Source: a virus | DNA length: 28,699 nt | Virus record (IMG/VR): IMGVR_UViG_3300022934_000123 | Location: 1-28,699 of that record | Direction: 5' to 3' (one strand) | Position numbers and translations under genes: made by a program | Notes under the pieces: generated by a model | What the model was told of the DNA's origin: nothing | What the model saw: only the letters and a program-made list of their open reading frames with translations | Databases searched by the model: none | Shown: piece after piece, positions 21,329-27,293 of the stretch | Numbering within the stretch: position 1 is the first letter of the stretch | Layout: the number at the start of each line of letters is the position of its first letter

Positions 21329-21501
21329 TAGTTTGCCTCCTCGGCTTTCGCGTCATCTTTCGATTTCGCTTTCGGTTTGGTTTTGGGTTTTGCTTCCGGC
21401 TCGGTTTTCCAGCCGTTCATTATAAGCCGACCCGCGTCAAGCTCATAAACTGTTATCGGGTCGCCCCCGCCTGGGGGCCACACCTGTATTCGCTTTGCCA
21501 T
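21328..21501 (-). CDS. Small Lys/Pro-rich hypothetical protein
   Basis: A 57-residue protein starting MAKRIQVWPPGGGDPITVYE. A short folded part (ITVYELDAGRLIMNGWKTE) is followed by a low-complexity charged tail of alternating K-P and K-A units, ending DDAKAEEAN. AAGGAG lies nine bases before the ATG at 21501, and its stop overlaps the tube-protein ATG, both arguing for real translation. It lies between the tail-completion and tube genes. No family recognised; the tail resembles that of the 65-residue protein at 22271-22468, so the two may share a role in head or tail surface binding. Confidence 0.75.
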   Translation of the reverse strand: MAKRIQVWPPGGGDPITVYELDAGRLIMNGWKTEPEAKPKTKPKAKSKDDAKAEEAN

Positions 21502-21515
21502 AGTCCTGCTCTCCT

Positions 21516-21959
21516 TTAGACGGCAGTATCGACCGCATTCTCCAGCGTGACATATTGAACCGCCACTCCGATTTTCCCGATGGCGACGGGCTGATCCCCT
21601 TCGCCTGAGAAATCCGCATCGAACGAAACGACCCTGGTATCTTTTGCCAGACCGCCCCGCGTAATATCCGCCGCGAGTGCCTCCTCGACTTCCTCGCTAA
21701 TTGTATCCAGATCATTGTCGAAATTCGATACCCCCTTAACAAATGCGTCGACCGTAACGGTCAGCGTTCGCACCTGAGTGCGCGGGGGGTTGATCGTCTG
21801 GACCTCGATCTCCTCGGTGTCGGTGTAAATTGCCAAGCCGGGGAGCTTGCTATCCGCCAGGGGATAGACTCGAGTGCGATAAACATTGCTCCCGGTCGTC
21901 GTCAGCCCGGTCAGCGTTGTGACGATGTTGTCGCGTATCTGTTTGCGAACGTGCGCCAT
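21516..21959 (-). CDS. Tail terminator / completion protein
   Basis: A 147-residue protein starting MAHVRKQIRDNIVTTLTGLT. It follows with NVYRTRVYPLADSKLPGLAI, VRTLTVTVDAFVKG, DLDTISEEVEEALAADI and VAIGKIGVAVQYVTLENAVD. This alpha/beta pattern and the position before the tube gene match lambda gpU/Z-like minor tail proteins that cap the tail and join it to the head. It starts with ATG one base into the preceding stop. Assignment is by pattern plus gene order. Confidence 0.8.
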   Translation of the reverse strand: MAHVRKQIRDNIVTTLTGLTTTGSNVYRTRVYPLADSKLPGLAIYTDTEEIEVQTINPPRTQVRTLTVTVDAFVKGVSNFDNDLDTISEEVEEALAADITRGGLAKDTRVVSFDADFSGEGDQPVAIGKIGVAVQYVTLENAVDTAV

Positions 21960-22270
21960 TACTGTTTCTCGAGCTGGAGCATGGTGGTGCCGGTGCCGTC
22001 ATTCATAACGACCCGGATGATATAGCTGGTCGAGTTGACCGTCAGCGCATCGCCTTCGGCAGCAGCCGAAACGTCGCTGGTTTTGCAGTGAAAAATAGGG
22101 GCGGTGCTTGCTACCGGGACGAACCCGCCGGCCTCGATGGGCTCGAACTCATCGTCAAAAATCCCGGTGATGCTGGCAGCGTCTCCGCCGCTCGGCGTAT
22201 AGGTCGCCGTGACGCCGAAATCGTCAGAGCTGAAAAATACAGCTCGTTCGTCATCGGTTTCGACCGCCAT
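21959..22270 (-). CDS. Head-tail joining protein (gpFII-like)
   Basis: A 103-residue protein starting MAVETDDERAVFFSSDDFGV. It continues TATYTPSGGDAASITGIFDD, GFVPVASTAPIFHCKTSDVS and ALTVNSTSYIIRVVMNDGTG, ending MLQLEKQ. The pattern F-F-x-x-DDFG-x-x-A-TY...G-x-Y-I-x-R-x-x-x-x-DG-x-G-x-x-x-L-x-L-E is that of the lambda gpFII / Gifsy-2 family of small head-tail joiners. The ATG abuts the stop of the 65-residue gene (TAGATG). Its location between capsid and tail genes supports the call. Confidence 0.85.
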   Translation of the reverse strand: MAVETDDERAVFFSSDDFGVTATYTPSGGDAASITGIFDDEFEPIEAGGFVPVASTAPIFHCKTSDVSAAAEGDALTVNSTSYIIRVVMNDGTGTTMLQLEKQ

Positions 22271-22468
22271 CTACTTCGCTGCCTTTTTCCTGGTTGCTTT
22301 AGGCTTCGCCGCGCGAGTATCCGCGTCGACTTGGTTCGCCTCGGTCCAAGCGACCGCGCGACCCCGAGAAATTAGCCAGTGACCATCCGCGTCGCTTACT
22401 TCGAGCGGCTTGCCGGCTTCCTGGTGTTCGCCATTCCAGGCGATTGAACTAACGAGCTTTACTTTCAT
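22271..22468 (-). CDS. Small conserved phage protein downstream of capsid
   Basis: A 65-residue protein starting MKVKLVSSIAWNGEHQEAGK. It continues PLEVSDADGHWLISRGRAVA and ends in a Lys/Ala-rich tail (KPKATRKKAAK). The build (KVKL...HxG....GxxxEVxDxDxxWLIxxGxA) is a common small phage protein found beside head-tail genes; its function is not established. GAGGT precedes the ATG. It follows the capsid terminator at 22480-22507, so its expression probably depends on read-through. Confidence 0.8.
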   Translation of the reverse strand: MKVKLVSSIAWNGEHQEAGKPLEVSDADGHWLISRGRAVAWTEANQVDADTRAAKPKATRKKAAK

Positions 22469-22479
22469 GTCATAACCTC

Positions 22480-22507
22480 AAAAGAAAAAGGCGCCCCGGA
22501 GGGCGCC
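22480..22507 (-). terminator. Intrinsic terminator directly after the capsid gene
   Basis: On the minus strand, GGCGCCC-TCCG-GGGCGCC forms a seven-pair GC stem (22507-22490), followed by TTTTTCTTTT. It begins eight bases after the capsid stop at 22515. Since tail genes lie downstream in the same direction and have no promoter that I can see, it is probably partial and serves to raise capsid mRNA over tail mRNA. Confidence 0.88.
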
Positions 22508-22514
22508 GTTGTCA

Positions 22515-23780
22515 TTAGGACGTAGTGACATCGAGAATCGCTGCGAACGATTCTGCGTGTCGGACTGCAACATCGACATCCTGATACATAGCGATTCGGG
22601 TCGCTCCGGTGCTTGATCCAGTGTAAGGATCAACCAGAACGTCCAGACCGCCGAACATACCGATCATTAGGTCGCTGAAGTTACCGAAAATCACCGCAGA
22701 ACAAACGCCCGAGCTGGTTCCCTTCGTCAAATCAGACGGGACCAGCGTCGTGCTGGCTACTGGGTAACCGAGCAGCGTGTTGGTGTCGTTGAGGATAAAG
22801 TTGCCCTCGACACCGCTCGCCTGACGGGAAATTTGACGCATCTCGCCGACCACTTTCGGGTTGGTGAGATATGCCAGGCTTCCGCCGAGCGCGTTGTCGA
22901 TTGCGACCTCTTTCTCGAGATCAACCAGCGCGGCATAGGTAACCGCTCCGCCGTTGGTGCCGATAGCCACAGAACCGATGCCGCTGGTCTGCGTGATGCC
23001 GGTCGGCTCGTTAGAACCGCCGCCCTCGATTGCCACCTCGTCGATTTTCGCCGCGAACTGGCGGGTCATATCGTCGCGGATGATCTGCTCAACGCTTGGA
23101 TCAGACTGCATAGATAGCTTGCGAGAGATATCGACATACTGCACCAGCGTTTTCGGCGACATTGTTACCTGACGGAACGTGGGTGCGCCCTCTGAGCCCG
23201 GCGCGTTGTTCTCAGCAACAAAACCGACCGCAGTTTTCGCATTCAGCGCGGGAATAGCGACGTCGCCGCTCAATCCCTGCATCATGCGAGCGCCCAGGCT
23301 GGAAGTCACCAGGTTAGCGCGCAGCGCGTCGATGAACTCGCCGCCCAGGTGGTCGGTAGGCTTCAAAAAGCCGCCAGCAGTGTTGGTGCCGACAGTCAGA
23401 TCACGCTTAAAAATGCTCTGCGGAACGTAAAAGCCGCGAGGCTCTTTGCCGTAACGCTTTGCAAGCTCTTCCGATACTTCACGCTCGAAACCGTCGAAAC
23501 GGCCAGTTTGCGCGGAGCGGATTGCGTTGATAAGGCTATACTGACGCTCTTCCTTCTGGGTCAGCTCAACGTCAGCGACATCGAGAGGCTTGTCGGCAAT
23601 CTTGTCCAACAATGCGCCTCGGAACTGCGCCAATGTCATGCCCTGGCGAATAGCGTCGTCAGCAAATGATCGCTGATTGTGCTTTGCGGCCAGGCCCAGC
23701 ATTTCGTTTACTTCCTTGGATCGTTCGGCAGCGGCTTCCGCGCGTACCTGATCCAAATCGATGGGATTTTCCTGTTCCAT
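22515..23780 (-). CDS. Major capsid protein from an internal in-frame start
   Basis: The ATG of codon 475 of the head polyprotein (23780) is preceded by AGGAGG with an 8-base spacer (23789-23794). It is the strongest Shine-Dalgarno match in the region and lies exactly where the capsid part begins. The product is 421 residues starting MEQENPIDLDQVRAEAAAER, a normal length for an HK97-type capsid precursor including its delta region (about 475-595 of the fusion). Independent initiation would solve the copy-number problem of a 1:1 protease-capsid fusion. The capsid homology is certain; separate initiation is inferred from the ribosome site. Confidence 0.75.
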   Translation of the reverse strand: MEQENPIDLDQVRAEAAAERSKEVNEMLGLAAKHNQRSFADDAIRQGMTLAQFRGALLDKIADKPLDVADVELTQKEERQYSLINAIRSAQTGRFDGFEREVSEELAKRYGKEPRGFYVPQSIFKRDLTVGTNTAGGFLKPTDHLGGEFIDALRANLVTSSLGARMMQGLSGDVAIPALNAKTAVGFVAENNAPGSEGAPTFRQVTMSPKTLVQYVDISRKLSMQSDPSVEQIIRDDMTRQFAAKIDEVAIEGGGSNEPTGITQTSGIGSVAIGTNGGAVTYAALVDLEKEVAIDNALGGSLAYLTNPKVVGEMRQISRQASGVEGNFILNDTNTLLGYPVASTTLVPSDLTKGTSSGVCSAVIFGNFSDLMIGMFGGLDVLVDPYTGSSTGATRIAMYQDVDVAVRHAESFAAILDVTTS

Positions 23781-25202
23781 AATTGGAACCTCCTTTTCGA
23801 TGGGTTTAATGGTAGCGGTGTCGGATACCTCGACCGAACGCCCCACACCGACTGACGGGTCGGCGGGAAGTGAAACGATAGAGACCTCCATGATTTCGGC
23901 ATCGATTACTCGGAACAAATCCTGCTCGTCCTTGTCCCTTTCCATTCGCCGAACTTTGTACCCGATTGAGACATTCGAGCGAATGCCGTCGAGAACATCC
24001 TGATAAACCTCGCTAGCAAGCGCGCCTTTTCCAAAACGCACGGTCGCCCGGAGACGCCGGGCCGATCCATCAAGGTTTACGGATTCGATTACCCCGATCT
24101 GTCGCTCGGGATCGTGATCCAGCAGCAGCGGAGCATTGCCAGATCGCAAAAATTTAAGGTCGAGCGTTTCCTCGGTGTGAACAATCAGCTCGCGACCGAA
24201 TGATCGCTCGACTTCCAGCTCACTCGATACTGACATCTCGACGCGCCGATCATCTTTTTCCTCGATCTCGGCGTGTTCCATCCGATGAAATACCTCGGAT
24301 TTGGAGAGTCGCTCCTCGTCATAATCGCCGCCAGATTCCTCGATCTCGGGCTCCTCTTCGGGCTCCTCGATCATTGGCTTCGCGAATGTGATGATGATTT
24401 CGTCATCGGTCTCGACGACCTCTTTGATATGTCGCTGTTCCACTGCGGCATCCTCTGATTTTTCAATCTCGCCAGTATACCCCGCCTTTTCGTTTTCATC
24501 ATCAGATGCCAGCGGATGCCCCGCCGGGAAAAGGTCGGTATCGTGTTTTCCGCCCTGGAATCGGTCGTTCTTCATCGCAAACAAAAACGAATTGACCCTC
24601 GCATAGCCCCATTGCTCCGGGGAGCCGACGCCAGGGCGCACCGATTCCGGGTTTGTCTTATAGGCGCCAATGCCGCGCTCCATTACTTCGCGCAACATCC
24701 CGAGCGTCACCCGCCGCAGCGGATCGTCGCCGACCTCCTCGTTGTGTTCGTCGCGCTTGTTCTTGAGCGCTGTTTCGACCTGATCGGAGAGCTGGCGGTC
24801 CTCTTTCTTTCCTTCCAGCTTTTTAATCAGCTCGAGAATCGCATCCTTCATGCCTTGCTCGCCGAGCGTACCGATGACGCCCCATTTCATCTGCGCCACG
24901 ACCCCGGCGACGTTGCTTTTGTTCGGCTCATCGCTCGATAAATGGGCGCCATCCTCAAAATGGCGCGCTGCCCAGGCTTCCCGCTCCTTGATCCAGTCCA
25001 GAACTGAATCGGCCTCGTCGCCATCCCGCGCGCGCCCCCATAACCGGAAAGCGTCATTGCCCCGGACATTCCCGCCCAGCGCCCATACTTCGGAATTGAA
25101 TTCCTTAATATTTTCCGCGAATTCTCTGTCGAACTGCGGATATTCGGAGTTTCGCAACGATATTTTCAGATCATCGCCCTTCTGGGGGAAGTCAGTCGCC
25201 AT
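22515..25202 (-). CDS. Head polyprotein: N-terminal module + HK97-type protease + major capsid protein
   Basis: An 895-residue fused frame. Residues 1-240 form a module with coiled-coil parts and EQWGYARVNSFLFAMKNDRF / DTDLFPAGHP near 197-230, a short motif met in other phage proteins. Residues 240-320 are an acidic linker. Residues about 325-460 are an HK97-type prohead protease: LLLDHDPERQIG (His363), IRSNVSIGYKVRRM (Ser412), IMEVSIVSLPADPS (Glu439). Residues 475-895 are an HK97-fold capsid protein with a long helical delta-like region and QSIFKRDLTVGTNTAGGFLK, GEFIDALRANLV and FVAENNAPGSEG. The protease would cut itself and the delta region away. An internal start at 23780 (see separate entry) can supply capsid alone. 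The gene overlaps the portal gene. Confidence 0.9.
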   Translation of the reverse strand: MATDFPQKGDDLKISLRNSEYPQFDREFAENIKEFNSEVWALGGNVRGNDAFRLWGRARDGDEADSVLDWIKEREAWAARHFEDGAHLSSDEPNKSNVAGVVAQMKWGVIGTLGEQGMKDAILELIKKLEGKKEDRQLSDQVETALKNKRDEHNEEVGDDPLRRVTLGMLREVMERGIGAYKTNPESVRPGVGSPEQWGYARVNSFLFAMKNDRFQGGKHDTDLFPAGHPLASDDENEKAGYTGEIEKSEDAAVEQRHIKEVVETDDEIIITFAKPMIEEPEEEPEIEESGGDYDEERLSKSEVFHRMEHAEIEEKDDRRVEMSVSSELEVERSFGRELIVHTEETLDLKFLRSGNAPLLLDHDPERQIGVIESVNLDGSARRLRATVRFGKGALASEVYQDVLDGIRSNVSIGYKVRRMERDKDEQDLFRVIDAEIMEVSIVSLPADPSVGVGRSVEVSDTATIKPIEKEVPIMEQENPIDLDQVRAEAAAERSKEVNEMLGLAAKHNQRSFADDAIRQGMTLAQFRGALLDKIADKPLDVADVELTQKEERQYSLINAIRSAQTGRFDGFEREVSEELAKRYGKEPRGFYVPQSIFKRDLTVGTNTAGGFLKPTDHLGGEFIDALRANLVTSSLGARMMQGLSGDVAIPALNAKTAVGFVAENNAPGSEGAPTFRQVTMSPKTLVQYVDISRKLSMQSDPSVEQIIRDDMTRQFAAKIDEVAIEGGGSNEPTGITQTSGIGSVAIGTNGGAVTYAALVDLEKEVAIDNALGGSLAYLTNPKVVGEMRQISRQASGVEGNFILNDTNTLLGYPVASTTLVPSDLTKGTSSGVCSAVIFGNFSDLMIGMFGGLDVLVDPYTGSSTGATRIAMYQDVDVAVRHAESFAAILDVTTS
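23789..23794 (-). promoter_or_regulatory. Internal ribosome binding site for the capsid protein
   Basis: AGGAGG on the minus strand, inside codons 470-472 of the fused head gene, eight bases before an in-frame ATG. It encodes K-E-V of the linker between protease and capsid, where there is little protein constraint, so its presence is unlikely to be chance. Confidence 0.8.
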
Positions 25203-26703
25203 CGGAATCCTCAGTCATCGCATCAAATGATTCGCCGGTCATCAGATTGATTTTGCCGGGTCCGTAGGGCGATTGTCCGCCGCCAAACGGCTCGAACGCT
25301 AGTTTCAGACCAAACTGCTCGGCGAGCTGCTTATCTCGAGCGACCTGGGAGAATACCTCCTCGACATCCCGACCGTATACGTTCGCGACGTCCTGGAGCG
25401 ATATCAGGCCATTTTGCAGGGCGACGACATGGGCATTGATCTCTTTCTGCGGATCGACCCAGGCAAATCCGCGCGGTCGGAACTGCGACGCGCTGGCGAA
25501 CTTGTCGAACTTATCGATGGGCAGATTAACCGAGCCAATCGTGAACGCATTAATCAGCCATTTTTCATATATCGGCATAACGAAATGCGTTATCAGATAG
25601 CTCTGAATCATTTTGTAAAAGTCGCGGTCCTCGATGCTGCCCTGCCGGATGCTCGAATAGCTGGTCTGCGTCAGATCATTCGCCAGCGAGTGATATGAAA
25701 CGCCGAGCCCCGACGCGATGCCGCGCAGGATCGATTTCTCGAAATCACCGAACGCGCTCGTCGGATGCGACGGGTCCCAGGGTTGGAACTCGACATCCCT
25801 CGGGAGCTGAAAGAATGAGCCCGGCTCGGCGTCGGTAATCGGGACGACGTTATCCTCGAGATCGTCGCCCATGAAACCCTCGCCGGACCTCGAGACGAAA
25901 AAGCCCATTTTGCTCGCAGCAGTGCGCGCAGCGACCAGCTCCGCCTCGCGATACCCGTGCAACATCTTCAGCGACGTCAGCGCGGTCGACATCCAGGGTA
26001 CGCCGCGCGTTTGCTGGGCGCGGTCGGGCATATACAAATGCAAAATGTTCTCGGCGTCGACTCGCTGGGTCCGCCGGTCGTATTGGTGGAATTGATAATC
26101 GCCGGGATGCTCGGTCATCATGTGATATGCGACCGGGCGCCGGTATTGATCGAACTCGACGCCCATCCTGATTTCGTTGCCATTCGGCGCGCGCTCGTTT
26201 TTCTCCTCGTCGATCAAGTCGGGCTCGAGGAATTCGAGCGCAAAACGGTCCTGGTTGCCGTCATAGTTGACGACTCGCACCAGCGCCTCGCCATCCCGAG
26301 CCATAGACTCGACGACCATCGCCTGCGCGTCGGCGAACGACAGCCGCCCGTCGACCGTGCAGCTCCCGACCTTCGACCATCTTTTCCATTCTTGCTCAAT
26401 GATGGTGTTGCCGATGGTATCGAGACTGCCGTCGACGTTGGTCGCTTTGACCTGGAGAGACGCCCCACGTTCCCCGACGACGTTGGTTTTTACTAGGTGC
26501 AAGTATCGCCGGGCGTATTCGTTATTTCTGGCAAGCTCTCGGCAGCGATTCCGCAGCGTTTTCAGCGAGTACCGCAGCTCCGAATCCGCCGAGCGCTGGG
26601 ATGTTACAAAGTCAGAAAACAGTCGCCCGGTCGCAGCTCCGTCGAAACCGCGCTTTTTTGCGACCGGCTTCGGCTTGCGTCGGAATATATCGAGCATTCC
26701 CAT
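25192..26703 (-). CDS. Portal protein (lambda gpB-like)
   Basis: A 503-residue protein that forms the dodecameric vertex ring through which DNA enters and leaves. The N-terminus, MGMLDIFRRKPKPVAKKRGF, is followed by LRNRCRELARNNEYARRYLH and LVKTNVVGERGASLQ, the standard opening of lambda-family portals. VESMARDGEALVRVVNYDGN, LEFLEPDLIDEEKN, GMGVEFDQY-type strands, LHLYMPDRAQQTRGVPWMST and LGVSYHSLANDLTQTSYSSI follow in the usual order. The ATG overlaps the stop of the connector gene (TGATG), and its end overlaps the head-polyprotein start by 11 bases, indicating tight coupling in the packaging-head block. Confidence 0.95.
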   Translation of the reverse strand: MGMLDIFRRKPKPVAKKRGFDGAATGRLFSDFVTSQRSADSELRYSLKTLRNRCRELARNNEYARRYLHLVKTNVVGERGASLQVKATNVDGSLDTIGNTIIEQEWKRWSKVGSCTVDGRLSFADAQAMVVESMARDGEALVRVVNYDGNQDRFALEFLEPDLIDEEKNERAPNGNEIRMGVEFDQYRRPVAYHMMTEHPGDYQFHQYDRRTQRVDAENILHLYMPDRAQQTRGVPWMSTALTSLKMLHGYREAELVAARTAASKMGFFVSRSGEGFMGDDLEDNVVPITDAEPGSFFQLPRDVEFQPWDPSHPTSAFGDFEKSILRGIASGLGVSYHSLANDLTQTSYSSIRQGSIEDRDFYKMIQSYLITHFVMPIYEKWLINAFTIGSVNLPIDKFDKFASASQFRPRGFAWVDPQKEINAHVVALQNGLISLQDVANVYGRDVEEVFSQVARDKQLAEQFGLKLAFEPFGGGQSPYGPGKINLMTGESFDAMTEDSDGD

Positions 26704-27290
26704 CAGATAAACCTCACCTTAACCGTCGCCGCTGTTTTGCGCCCTAGATGAATCTGCTCGTGTCGCTTTAACGCCAGTACCTCGGCGTTGTAGTAATCGC
26801 GCCACTTTATCAGCTCGTCGATGGATAACTTGGTTAGGCTGCGGCCTTGGATTGAATAATTTGAAACGTCGGAATCCGCGCGCCCCTCGAGCAGCGACTC
26901 GATTTTCGTCAGCATTTTCTCGGCGTGAATGCGCGGGTCCGCGTTGTTCGCGTCCAGATCGACCAGAATGTCGAACGCGCCCCGGTCGACGACGATCCGA
27001 TTGCTGTCGGAATCTCGAACGATCTCGAGCTGCCAGTGATAATACCCAGCATTATATGCCGCCGTCGTTGTCGAGTTGGCGGTGAACAAGTAAGCCCCGC
27101 CGCTCGCAGTCCCGGCGATTTGGATTTCGCTGGCGCCGCCGCCGGTCACTCTGGCGATATAGGTCGCGGTATATTCGTCGGTCGGGTAGTCAGTTGTAAG
27201 GTCGGAGCGTTTCCATTGCACATAATCACCGACAATAAAGTTGAGCGGTTCCCCTTCCGGGGCGCTCGCGGCGTCGAATAGGTTTGCCAA
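26703..27290 (-). CDS. Connector protein with gpW-like C-terminal domain
   Basis: A 195-residue protein starting at a TTG (27290) that has GGAGG six bases upstream and lies three bases past the TerL stop. Residues 1 to about 115 are beta-rich (LNFIVGDYVQWKRSDLTTDY, YIARVTGGGASEIQIAGTAS, YYHWQLEIVRDSDSNRIVVD), like a small Ig/FN3-type domain. Residues 120-195 (MLTKIESLLEGRADSDVSNY, SIQGRSLTKLSIDELIKWRD, AEVLALKRHEQ) match the helix-strand-helix plan of lambda gpW, which seals the portal and starts neck assembly. gpW normally stands alone at about 68 residues, so the extra N-terminal domain is notable. The order TerL, W-like, portal is as in lambda. Confidence 0.78.
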   Translation of the reverse strand: MANLFDAASAPEGEPLNFIVGDYVQWKRSDLTTDYPTDEYTATYIARVTGGGASEIQIAGTASGGAYLFTANSTTTAAYNAGYYHWQLEIVRDSDSNRIVVDRGAFDILVDLDANNADPRIHAEKMLTKIESLLEGRADSDVSNYSIQGRSLTKLSIDELIKWRDYYNAEVLALKRHEQIHLGRKTAATVKVRFI

Positions 27291-27293
27291 TTC

